Assembly (NCBI RefSeq): GCF_029623345.1
Contig: NZ_JAPYKH010000006.1
Location: 180,568 to 244,567, forward strand
Direction: 5' to 3'
From: Sphingomonas phyllosphaerae
GTDB taxonomy: Bacteria > Pseudomonadota > Alphaproteobacteria > Sphingomonadales > Sphingomonadaceae
DNA: 64,000 nt
Shown piece by piece: positions 49,877 to 57,663 of this stretch. Position 1 is the stretch's first letter, and each line of letters opens with the position of its first letter. The notes under the pieces are model-generated. The model was not told the origin of the DNA. It searched no databases and was given only the letters and a program-made list of their open reading frames with translations. A program made the position numbers and the translations under genes.

Positions 49877-51922
49877 GTGCTGCCGACCTCGATCTCGACC
49901 CGTGTGATTGCCGCGTTCGGAACCGTCGTGGCGGTGGTGCTGCTGCTGCTCGCCGCCGGCTGGATGGTTGCGGGCGACGTGCGCCACGCCAACCAGTCGG
50001 TGCGGCGGCTCAGCGAGCGGCTGCGCGTCGAGGACGCGCAGGACCGCGCGCAGCAGCAGCTGCGGCTCGCGATCGGCGAGGTGACTCGTGCTGCCGAGCA
50101 GCCGCGCGCGATCACCGCGGCGCAATGGCAGCGAGTCGACCAGGCGCTCACCGCCTTCCGCGCGAGCTACGGAGCGGCGACCGCGCGCGACGCGGCGGCC
50201 ACCGATTACGCGCGGCTCGCGGGCGCGCTGATCGCCGACGCGCGCGCCGAGCCACGACGGATCGCGGGCGACATGCCGCAGTTCCTCGCGGCCCTGCGCG
50301 TGCTGGAGCGCGAGCGTGCCGAGGCGCGGCGTCGGCTCGTCGACCGCATCGACGCCGCGGTCGCGCGCAGCTCGCGCGAGCTCTACGCCAGCATCTCGCG
50401 GATCGTTTTCGGCGTGCTCGGCGTGCTCCTGCTGCTGCTCGCCTCCTTCCTGTGGCTGCGGCGCCAGGTGCTTCGCCCGATCGTCGCCATCGCCGACCAG
50501 CTGCGCCAGTTCGGCACGGTCGACGGCGAGGTGCGGGTCGCGGGACGCGACCGCGCCGACGAGATCGGCGACCTCGCGCGCGGGCTGGGCGAGTATCGCG
50601 ACGCCGTCGAGCAGCGCCGCCGCGCCGAGAAGCGAATCGAGTTTCTCGCCCATCATGACATGCTGACCGCCTTGCCCAACCGGCTGCTGTTCGAGGAGCG
50701 GCTGGCACAGGACCTCGCGCGCGCGACGCGCGCCGGCCAGCGTGTCGCTGTGTTCGCGATCGATCTCGACGACTTCAAGTCGGTCAACGATCGGTTCGGC
50801 CACGCCGGCGGCGACCGCGCACTGAACCGCGCCGCGCAGCTGCTGACCGGTTGCGTCCGTGCCGACGACATGGTGGCGCGTCTCGGCGGCGACGAGTTCG
50901 CGATCATCCAGGTCGCGCCCGACCAGCCACGCGCCGCCGAGGCGCTGCTGATGCGAATCTTTCGCGCCTGCGATGCCACGGCGGGCGACGAGGTGCCGGT
51001 GCAGATGAGCGTCGGCGTCGCGCTCTCCGGCGCGGAGCAGGCGCGCGAAGAGCTGTACAATCTCGCCGACATGGCGATGTACCGCGCCAAGTCCGAGGGG
51101 CGCCATACCGCGCGCTTCTTCGACGAGGCGCTCAAGGAGGAGACGCGGCTGCGCTGGCGGCTGTCGCGCGACCTCGAGGGTGCCGTGGAGCGCGGCGAGA
51201 TGTCGCTGGTGTACCAGCCGATGGCGGACGCGCGCACGCTCCGCGTGATCGGCTATGAGGCGTTGCTGCGCTGGCGCCACCCCGAGCTGGGCGACATCCG
51301 CCCCGACCAGTTCATCCCTCTGGCCGAATCGAGTGGGCGGATCGACCCGCTCGGTCTCTGGGTCGCGGATCAGGCGATGGCGGCGGCGCGGGGCTGGCCC
51401 GACCACGCGATCGTCGCGCTCAACCTGTCGCCGGTGCAGTTCCGCCAGACCGATCTCGCCGCCGACCTGCTCGCGCTTGCGGAACGTCATGGCCTCGCGC
51501 CCGAGCGGCTCGAGTTCGAGGTCACCGAGAGTGCGACGCTGCTCGGCCACCGCCGCGAGGCCGTGCTGGGCGCGCTTCGCACGTTGCAGGACCACGGTGC
51601 GCGTATCGTGATGGACGATTTCGGGACGGGCTTCTCGTCGCTGGGCAATTTGCGCGACTTCCGCTTCGACAAGCTCAAGGTCGATCGCAGCTTCGTCTCG
51701 GCGATGCTCGACCATGCGCCATCGGCCTCGATCGTGCGCAGCATCGCCGCACTGGGCGAGAGCCTCGGCGTTCCCGTCGCAGCGGAAGGAGTGGAGACCG
51801 AGGAGCAGCTGGCACTGCTGCGTCGCTGGGGCTTCCCGCAGGTCCAGGGTTATCTGCTCGGCCGACCCGAGCGGCTCGAAACGGTCTTGCGCTCGGCCGC
51901 ATATGCGGGGATGATCAGATAG
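49877..51922 (+). CDS. Membrane GGDEF-EAL diguanylate cyclase/phosphodiesterase
   Basis: The 681-residue protein has a membrane helix (TRVIAAFGTVVAVVLLLLAAGW), a helical periplasmic sensor of about 130 residues, a second helix (IVFGVLGVLLLLLASFLWL), HAMP (LRPIVAIADQLRQFG), then GGDEF and EAL domains. The cyclase motif RLGGDEF is intact and RADD five residues before it matches the inhibitory RxxD site. The EAL domain has YEALLRW, LNLSPVQF, FEVTESAT, DDFGTGFSSLG, KVDRSF and AEGVETEEQ, all intact. Both c-di-GMP synthesis and breakdown are possible. GTG 49877 is chosen for the GGAGGAG site upstream; the direction that dominates cannot be told from sequence. Confidence 0.95.
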   Translation: MLPTSISTRVIAAFGTVVAVVLLLLAAGWMVAGDVRHANQSVRRLSERLRVEDAQDRAQQQLRLAIGEVTRAAEQPRAITAAQWQRVDQALTAFRASYGAATARDAAATDYARLAGALIADARAEPRRIAGDMPQFLAALRVLERERAEARRRLVDRIDAAVARSSRELYASISRIVFGVLGVLLLLLASFLWLRRQVLRPIVAIADQLRQFGTVDGEVRVAGRDRADEIGDLARGLGEYRDAVEQRRRAEKRIEFLAHHDMLTALPNRLLFEERLAQDLARATRAGQRVAVFAIDLDDFKSVNDRFGHAGGDRALNRAAQLLTGCVRADDMVARLGGDEFAIIQVAPDQPRAAEALLMRIFRACDATAGDEVPVQMSVGVALSGAEQAREELYNLADMAMYRAKSEGRHTARFFDEALKEETRLRWRLSRDLEGAVERGEMSLVYQPMADARTLRVIGYEALLRWRHPELGDIRPDQFIPLAESSGRIDPLGLWVADQAMAAARGWPDHAIVALNLSPVQFRQTDLAADLLALAERHGLAPERLEFEVTESATLLGHRREAVLGALRTLQDHGARIVMDDFGTGFSSLGNLRDFRFDKLKVDRSFVSAMLDHAPSASIVRSIAALGESLGVPVAAEGVETEEQLALLRRWGFPQVQGYLLGRPERLETVLRSAAYAGMIR

Positions 51923-51970
51923 CCTCGACACCCGCACCGCGGGGCCCCGTCGGGGCGCGTGGGCATCGTC

Positions 51971-52009
51971 TTGACACTTCCCTCGCAACCGTGTTGGTAG
52001 CGCTATCAA
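51971..52009 (+). promoter_or_regulatory. Promoter with LacI-type operator before the xylose operon
   Basis: TTGACA at 51971-51976 is a perfect -35 hexamer. Seventeen bases on, where the -10 should be, begins TTGGTAGCGCTATCAA (51994-52009), a near-perfect palindrome of LacI-family type in which half-sites differ at one base. A repressor bound there would block the promoter. The gene's ATG is at 52037. Related sites stand at 59802 and 62640. Confidence 0.75.
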
Positions 52010-52036
52010 GGATAGCCGGTGAGTGGGGGAGAGGTG

Positions 52037-53170
52037 ATGGCGCTCGAACAGGACGCGACGGCGTCGGGTCTGCCGCACGACTGGAAGGAAGGCCGCTTCG
52101 TGGGCCGCGCGGCGACCGCGGAGGGTCCGATCCCGCTGCTCGTCGTGCACGGCGAGGCGTTCGACATGTCCGCGGTGGCGCCCACGGTGGCGATGCTGGT
52201 CGAGGCCGGCGATCTGTCCGGCGCGGGTGGCCGCTCGCTCGGTTCGCTCAACGCCGCCGGGCTCGCGCTGCTCAGCCCGGTCGACCTGCAATGCGTCAAG
52301 GCATGCGGCGTCACCTTCGCGGTGTCGGCGATCGAGCGTGTGATCGAGGAGCGCGCACGCGGCGACTGGTCCGCCGCGACCGAGATCCGCGGGCGGCTCG
52401 AGGCACGCGTGGGCGGATCGATCCGCTCGGTCGTGCCCGGTACGCCGGAGGCGGCGGCGCTCAAGGTGGCGCTGATCGAGGACGGCCTCTGGTCGCAGTA
52501 CCTCGAAGTCGCGATCGGGCCTGACGCCGAGGTCTTCACCAAGGCGCCGGTGCTCGCCACCGTTGGTCCCGACGCCGAGATCGGGATCCGCTCCGACTCG
52601 AGCTGGAACAACCCCGAGCCCGAGGTCGCGCTCCTGGTCGACAGCCGCGGCACCGCGCTGGGAGCGACGCTCGGTAACGACGTCAACCTGCGTGACTTCG
52701 AGGGGCGCTCGGCGCTGCTGCTCGGCAAGGCCAAGGATAACAACGCCTCCTGCTCGCTCGGCCCGCTGGTGCGGCTGTTCGACGACAGCTTCACGATCGA
52801 CGACGTGCGCGGCGCCGAGGTGCGGCTGCGGATCGAGGGCGAGGACGGCTATGTGCTCGACGGCAAGAGCAACATGGCCGAGATCAGCCGCGATCCGCTC
52901 GACCTGGTGCGCCAGACGCTCTCCGAGCACCAATATCCCGACGGCTTCGTGCTGTTCCTCGGTACGCTGTTCGCGCCGGTGCAGGACCGCGACGATCCCG
53001 GCCGCGGCTTCACCCACAAGGTCGGCGACCGCGTGACGATCGAGAGCGAGCGGCTCGGCCGGCTGACCAACCGCGTGGTGACCTCGAAGGACGCCGCCCC
53101 CTGGGAGCTCGGCATCGGCGGGCTGATCCGCAATCTCGCGGCGCGCGGGCTGCTGGGGCATGCCGCGTGA
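52037..53170 (+). CDS. xylX: FAH-family 2-keto-3-deoxy-D-xylonate dehydratase-like (XylX)
   Basis: The 377-residue protein is a fumarylacetoacetate-hydrolase-family enzyme, with the C-terminal metal site in NNPEPEVALLVDSRGTALGATLGNDVNLRDFEGR and LGKAKDNNASCSLGP. In Caulobacter the xylX gene of this family dehydrates 2-keto-3-deoxyxylonate to alpha-ketoglutarate semialdehyde in the oxidative xylose (Weimberg) pathway; that function is from memory and is supported here by xylB and xylC directly downstream. The ATG 52037 has GGGAGAGG before it. Its stop overlaps the xylB GTG by 4 bases. L-arabonate dehydratases of the same family are the main alternative. Confidence 0.88.
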   Translation: MALEQDATASGLPHDWKEGRFVGRAATAEGPIPLLVVHGEAFDMSAVAPTVAMLVEAGDLSGAGGRSLGSLNAAGLALLSPVDLQCVKACGVTFAVSAIERVIEERARGDWSAATEIRGRLEARVGGSIRSVVPGTPEAAALKVALIEDGLWSQYLEVAIGPDAEVFTKAPVLATVGPDAEIGIRSDSSWNNPEPEVALLVDSRGTALGATLGNDVNLRDFEGRSALLLGKAKDNNASCSLGPLVRLFDDSFTIDDVRGAEVRLRIEGEDGYVLDGKSNMAEISRDPLDLVRQTLSEHQYPDGFVLFLGTLFAPVQDRDDPGRGFTHKVGDRVTIESERLGRLTNRVVTSKDAAPWELGIGGLIRNLAARGLLGHAA

Positions 53171-53919
53171 GCGAGTGCGCGGTCTACCCGTCGTTGCGCG
53201 GCAAGAAGATATTGGTGACCGGCGGCGCCACCGGGATCGGCGCCGGGCTGGTCGAGGCGTTCGCCCGCCAGGGCGCCAGGGTGGCGTTCGTCGACGTCAA
53301 CGCCGCCGCGGGTGAGGCGCTCGCCGCCGAGCTGGAGGGGGCGCCGCTGTTCCGCGGCTGCGACCTCACCGACGTCGCCGCGCTGCCCGCGATGGTGGAC
53401 GAGATCGCCGCGACGCTGGGCGGCCTCGACGTACTGATCAACAACGCCGCCAACGACGACCGCCACACCATCGCCGAGGTGACCCCGGCCTATTGGGACG
53501 AGCGGATGGCGGTGAACCTGCGCCACCTCTTCTTCGTCGCCCAGGCGGCGGTTCCGCACATGCGGCGCGCGGGCGGGGGTGCGATCGTCAACTTCGGTTC
53601 GATCAGCTGGCATCTCGGCCTGCCCGATCTGGTGTTGTACCAGACCGCCAAGGCCGCGATCGAGGGCATGACCCGGAGCATGGCGCGCGACCTCGGCCGC
53701 GACAACATCCGCGTCACCACGATCGTGCCCGGCAACGTCCAGACGCCGCGCCAGGAGAAATGGTACACGCCCGAGGGTGAGGCCGAGATCGTCGCGGCGC
53801 AGTGCCTCGACGGGCGGATCCAGCCCGCCGACGTCGCCGCGCTGGCGCTGTTCCTCGCCTCCGACGACGCGCGGATGTGCACCGGGCACGACTATTTCGT
53901 CGACGCAGGCTGGCGCTGA
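53167..53919 (+). CDS. xylB: NAD-dependent D-xylose 1-dehydrogenase (SDR family, XylB-like)
   Basis: This 250-residue short-chain dehydrogenase oxidises D-xylose to xylonolactone in the oxidative pathway. The Rossmann motif is LVTGGATGIGAG, the cofactor-binding acidic residue lies in FVDVNAA (aspartate, fitting NAD preference), NNAAND follows, and the catalytic residues are in NFGSISWHLGL and YQTAK. The segments DDRHTIAEVTPAYWDERMAVNLRH, SISWHLGLPDLVLYQTAKA and RQEKWYTPEGEAEIVAAQCL are close to the Caulobacter XylB sequence as remembered. GTG overlaps the xylX stop. xylC starts one base after its stop. Confidence 0.93.
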   Translation: MSECAVYPSLRGKKILVTGGATGIGAGLVEAFARQGARVAFVDVNAAAGEALAAELEGAPLFRGCDLTDVAALPAMVDEIAATLGGLDVLINNAANDDRHTIAEVTPAYWDERMAVNLRHLFFVAQAAVPHMRRAGGGAIVNFGSISWHLGLPDLVLYQTAKAAIEGMTRSMARDLGRDNIRVTTIVPGNVQTPRQEKWYTPEGEAEIVAAQCLDGRIQPADVAALALFLASDDARMCTGHDYFVDAGWR

Positions 53920-53920
53920 G

Positions 53921-54781
53921 ATGGAGCCGCGGTCGGTCCTGCGGGTCGGCGCGACGCTCGGCGAGGGGCCGGTGTGGGCGCGCGACGTACTATGGTTCGT
54001 CGACATCAAGCAGCACCATGTCCACCGCTTTGATCCCGCCACCGGCGCGCACGCGCGCTGGACCGCGCCCGACCAGGTCGGCTGGGTGCTGCCGAGCGCG
54101 CGCGGCGACCTGATCGCTGGCGTGAAGACCGGGCTGCACCGCTTCGATCCCGCCGCCGGCACCTTCACGCCGCTGCACGCGCCCGAGGCGCATCTGATCG
54201 GCAACCGGCTCAACGACGCCGCGGTCGACGCGCGCGGGCGGCTATGGTTCGGCTCGATGGACGACGACGAGGCCGCCGAGACCGGCCGGCTCTACTGTCA
54301 CGCGGGCGGAACCTGTGCCGACAGCGGGCTGGCGCCGGTGGTGATCACCAACGGCCCCGTGATCAACGCGGACGCGACCGCGCTGTACCACACCGACACG
54401 CTCGGCAAGACGATCTGGCGCGTGCCGCTGCGCGACGACGGCACGCTGGGCACGCCCGAGCACCATGTCACGATCGAGGACGGTGCCGGCTATCCCGACG
54501 GCTCGACGCTCGACGCCGAGGACTGCCTGTGGGTCGGGCTGTTCGCCGGCTGGGGCGTACGGCGCTACGATCCGGCGGGTAAGCTGATGACGACGGTGCG
54601 CTTTCCCTGCGCCAACGTGACCAAGATCGCGTTCGGCGGCGAGGGGTTGCGCACCGCGTACGCGACGACGGCGCGCAAAGGGCTCGACGCGGCCGCGCTC
54701 GCGGACCAGCCGCTCGCGGGTGACCTGTTCGCGTTCGAGCCCGGGATCGCTGGCGTCGCGACGGTCGAGGCGGCGGTATAA
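53921..54781 (+). CDS. xylC: SMP-30/gluconolactonase family xylonolactonase (XylC-like)
   Basis: The 286-residue six-bladed propeller enzyme opens the lactone produced by XylB to xylonate. The metal-binding residues fit the family: Glu in GEGPVW near 16, Asn in IGNRLNDAAVDARGRLWFG and Asp in YPDGSTLDAEDCLWVG. The second blade's WTAPDQVGWVLP and the last segment RTAYATTARKGL are typical. The ATG lies one base after the xylB stop, so expression is coupled. The lactone specificity is inferred from the operon. Confidence 0.9.
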   Translation: MEPRSVLRVGATLGEGPVWARDVLWFVDIKQHHVHRFDPATGAHARWTAPDQVGWVLPSARGDLIAGVKTGLHRFDPAAGTFTPLHAPEAHLIGNRLNDAAVDARGRLWFGSMDDDEAAETGRLYCHAGGTCADSGLAPVVITNGPVINADATALYHTDTLGKTIWRVPLRDDGTLGTPEHHVTIEDGAGYPDGSTLDAEDCLWVGLFAGWGVRRYDPAGKLMTTVRFPCANVTKIAFGGEGLRTAYATTARKGLDAAALADQPLAGDLFAFEPGIAGVATVEAAV

Positions 54782-54811
54782 TTTAAAAGACACGAGTGGG
54801 AGCGGGTGAGG

Positions 54812-56236
54812 ATGGCAACGGCTTTAGGTGAAGGTGACGCGGGTCGCGTCAACATGGGCTTCATCGCCGCCATCGTCGCGGTGGCGACGATCGGCGGCTT
54901 CATGTTCGGCTATGACTCGGGCGTGATCAACGGGACACAGAAGGGACTGGAGGCAGCGTTCAGCCTCGGCAAGCTGGGGATCGGCGTCAACGTCGGCGCG
55001 ATCCTGATCGGTTCGTCGCTCGGCGCGTTCAGCGCTGGGCGCTTGGCCGATCGCATCGGCCGACGCAGCGTGATGATGCTGTCGGCGGCGCTGTTCTTGT
55101 TCAGCGCGCTGCTGGCCGGTGCGGCCTCGACGTCGGCGATCTTCATCTTCGCGCGCATCATCGGCGGCCTGGGCGTTGGCGCGGCGAGCGTGATCTCGCC
55201 GGTCTATATCTCCGAGGTGACCCCCGCCGCGGTGCGTGGCCGGCTGTCGAGCGTGCAGCAGATCATGATCATCACCGGGCTCACCGGCGCCTTTGTCGCC
55301 AATTTCGCGCTGGCGCGCTACGCCGGCGGCTCGACCGCGGACTTCTGGCTCGGCTTCTCGGCGTGGCGCTGGATGTTCTGGCTGCAGGCGATCCCCGCGC
55401 TGGTGTATCTGCTCGCGCTGCTGATCATCCCGGAGAGCCCGCGCTATCTCGTCGCCAAGGGGCATGAGGATCGCGCGCACGCGGTGCTCACCCGGCTGTT
55501 CGGCCGCGCCGAGGCGGACCGCAAGGTCGGCGAGATCCGCGCCAGCCTCGCGGGCGACCATCACCGTCCCAAGCTGTCCGACCTGATCGATCGCGGCTCG
55601 GGCAAGATCCGCCCGATCGTCTGGGCCGGCATCGGCCTGGCGGTGTTCCAGCAGCTCGTCGGCATCAACGTGGTGTTCTATTACGGCGCGACCTTGTGGG
55701 AGGCGGTCGGCTTCTCCGAGGATTATGCGCTGCAGACCAACATCCTGTCGGGCGTGTTGTCGATCGGCGCGTGTCTGTTCACGATCGTCACCGTCGACAA
55801 GATCGGGCGCAAGCCGCTGCTGCTGGTCGGCTCGGCCGGCATGGCGGTGACGCTGGCGGTGGTCGCCTGGGCTTTTTCCACCGCGGTGACCGACGCCGCG
55901 GGCGCGGTGAGCCTGCCGGGCAACAATGGCGTGATCGCGCTGGTGGCGGCCAACCTCTACGTGATCTTCTTCAACGCCAGCTGGGGCCCGGTGATGTGGG
56001 TGATGCTGGGCGAGATGTTCCCCAACCAGATCCGCGGCTCGGGCCTGGCGGTCGCGGGCTTCGCGCAGTGGATCGCCAATGCCGCGATCTCGGTGAGCTT
56101 CCCGGCGCTGGCGGTCTCGCCGGGGCTGGCGGTGACCTACACCGGTTATGCGGTGTTCGCGGCGATCTCGTTCTTCTTCGTGCGCAAGATGGTGCACGAG
56201 ACGCGCGGGCGCGAGCTCGAGGACATGGTGGGGTGA
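54812..56236 (+). CDS. Sugar porter family MFS transporter (XylE-like)
   Basis: The 474-residue protein is a twelve-helix sugar:proton symporter. It has GGFMFGYDSGVINGTQKG, the GRLADRIGRR loop signature, PESPRYLVAKGH, QQLVGINVVFYYGATLW for sugar binding, and the second-half DKIGRKPLLLVGS. The position 30 bases behind xylC points to D-xylose or xylo-oligosaccharide uptake. ATG 54812 follows GGGAGCGGGTGAGG. A TATAATTTAAA stretch overlaps the xylC stop, which may give an extra promoter. A strong terminator follows. Confidence 0.9.
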   Translation: MATALGEGDAGRVNMGFIAAIVAVATIGGFMFGYDSGVINGTQKGLEAAFSLGKLGIGVNVGAILIGSSLGAFSAGRLADRIGRRSVMMLSAALFLFSALLAGAASTSAIFIFARIIGGLGVGAASVISPVYISEVTPAAVRGRLSSVQQIMIITGLTGAFVANFALARYAGGSTADFWLGFSAWRWMFWLQAIPALVYLLALLIIPESPRYLVAKGHEDRAHAVLTRLFGRAEADRKVGEIRASLAGDHHRPKLSDLIDRGSGKIRPIVWAGIGLAVFQQLVGINVVFYYGATLWEAVGFSEDYALQTNILSGVLSIGACLFTIVTVDKIGRKPLLLVGSAGMAVTLAVVAWAFSTAVTDAAGAVSLPGNNGVIALVAANLYVIFFNASWGPVMWVMLGEMFPNQIRGSGLAVAGFAQWIANAAISVSFPALAVSPGLAVTYTGYAVFAAISFFFVRKMVHETRGRELEDMVG

Positions 56237-56285
56237 GCGACTCGGCGTCGCCCCTTCGCGGGCGGCGCCGAGATCGGTGTGAGAG

Positions 56286-56319
56286 CGGCCGGTTGCCCCT
56301 AGGGGCGGCCGGCCGTTTT
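56286..56319 (+). terminator. Intrinsic terminator after the xylose operon
   Basis: CGGCCGG at 56286-56292 pairs with CCGGCCG at 56309-56315, and the inner GCCCC/GGGGC extends the stem to about 14 pairs including two wobble pairs. TTTT follows directly. This is a strong rho-independent terminator about 50 bases after the transporter stop. Confidence 0.88.
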
Positions 56320-56366
56320 CGTGCCGCTATCTCTTCGCTCGTCGTGCGCTACTCGTCCCCGCTTGC

Positions 56367-56474
56367 GCTGAGGAGAAGCTGAGCTTGTCGAAGCCTCGTC
56401 GCGAAGCGCCGCCGCGGACGTTCCGCCAAGTGCCTCGAGACGGCACTTCGACAAGCTCAGTTTCTCCTCAGCAC
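56367..56474. repeat. Inverted-pair intergenic repeat, GCTGAGGAGAAGCTGAG family
   Basis: GCTGAGGAGAAGCTGAGCTT with GTCGAAGCCTCG on the left is mirrored by CGAGACGGCACTTCGACAAG with CTCAGTTTCTCCTCAGC on the right. It is a third repeat family in the window and lies between the convergent sugar porter and LacI genes. Confidence 0.7.
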
Positions 56475-56513
56475 GAATGGGGCGAGAAGAGGGGGGCTCG
56501 GGACGAGGGTTAG

Positions 56514-57608
56514 CTAAACCGCCCCCGCCTGCACGCGCCGCGGCGCCGCATTCGGCCGGCGCCGGGGGGCGGCGTCCGACTGGCGGCGGACCAGCTGATA
56601 GTCCGCCAGCAGGTGCGGGTGGTCGAGCCCGGCGTCGCTGGTCTTGCGCGCGCGGATCTCGCGCGCGAGCAAGTCCACCGCGGTGCGCGCCATCGCGCTG
56701 ACCGGCTGGCGGATCGTCGTCAGCTCGGGCCAGATCGTCGTCGCCAGCGCCGAGTCATCGAACCCGACGACGGTGAGATCTCCCGGCACGTCGAGTCCGC
56801 GGCGGTGGGCGATCGCGACCGTGGCCGCGGCCATGTCGTCGTTAGCGGCGAAGACGGCGCTGGGCGCCTCGGCGAGCTCGAGCAGCTGCTCGGCAGCGTC
56901 GAGCCCGGAACGATAAGTGAACCAGCCCTCCGCGACCAGTTCCTCGTCCGCCGCCAGCGCCATCTCGGCGAGCGCGTCGCGGTAGCCGGCGAGCCGCTCG
57001 GCGCTCGCGGTCTGGTTGGCCGCGCCGGTGATGAAGCCGATGCGGCGGTGGCCGAGCGTGCCGAGGTGACGCGTCATCTCATACGCGGCCTTGCGGTCGT
57101 CGATGCTGACCGACAGCGCCCAGTCGGGCGCGCGCCCGGTCGAGACCGCCACCACGGGCACGTCGCGCGCGCGCAGCGCTTCCAATGCGGTGGCGGAGTC
57201 GCCGAGCGGGGGCGGCAGCAGCACGCCGTCGATGCGTCCGCGCAGCAGGTGCTCGATCGCCGCCAGCTCGGTGCCCTCCTCGCATTTTTCGATCACGATC
57301 GTGCAATTCTGGCGGCTGCCCTGGTCGAGGCAGCCGACCAGGAACTCGCTGAAGTAGAACAGGCTGGTGTTGGTGTGGAGCACGCCGAGGCGGAATTCCT
57401 CGCCGCCCGCCAGGGTCCGCGCCGCGGCCGAAGGCGCGTAATGGAGCGTCGCGATCGCCTCCTGCACGCGGCGGCGCGTCTCGGCGCGCACGTTGCTCTC
57501 GGCATTGATGACCCGGCTCACCGTCATCGGTGACACGCCCGCGTGGCGCGCGACGTCGCTGATCGTGGGGGCGTTGCGCTGACGACGCGAGCCGCGGCTT
57601 TCCTTCAT
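56514..57608 (-). CDS. LacI-family transcriptional regulator
   Basis: The 364-residue protein has a LacI DNA-binding domain (PTISDVARHAGVSPMTVSRV with the hinge-linked INAESNVRAETRRRVQEAI) and a periplasmic-binding-protein-like sensor (LGVLHTNTSLFYFSEFLVG to DLTVVGFDDSALATTIWPELTTI). The effector is probably a sugar such as xylose or an uronate, as judged from the neighbours. The ATG at 57608 has AGGA six bases before it. It lies 55 bases downstream of the alpha-glucuronidase stop on the same strand and probably shares its transcript, giving feedback through the site at 59802. A separate promoter cannot be excluded. Confidence 0.93.
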   Translation of the reverse strand: MKESRGSRRQRNAPTISDVARHAGVSPMTVSRVINAESNVRAETRRRVQEAIATLHYAPSAAARTLAGGEEFRLGVLHTNTSLFYFSEFLVGCLDQGSRQNCTIVIEKCEEGTELAAIEHLLRGRIDGVLLPPPLGDSATALEALRARDVPVVAVSTGRAPDWALSVSIDDRKAAYEMTRHLGTLGHRRIGFITGAANQTASAERLAGYRDALAEMALAADEELVAEGWFTYRSGLDAAEQLLELAEAPSAVFAANDDMAAATVAIAHRRGLDVPGDLTVVGFDDSALATTIWPELTTIRQPVSAMARTAVDLLAREIRARKTSDAGLDHPHLLADYQLVRRQSDAAPRRRPNAAPRRVQAGAV

Positions 57609-57663
57609 GAATATCCTTTCGCCAGCGACGTTACGGCGGCGAATGCGACGGCCGCAAGGGGCC

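Noticed and set aside
49772..53161. Open frame of 1129 residues on the minus strand across the GGDEF-EAL and xylX genes
   Set aside because: Its composition (His, Arg, Gln, Ala rich) is the complement of real genes in GC-rich DNA; the plus-strand genes have intact motifs and ribosome-binding sites.
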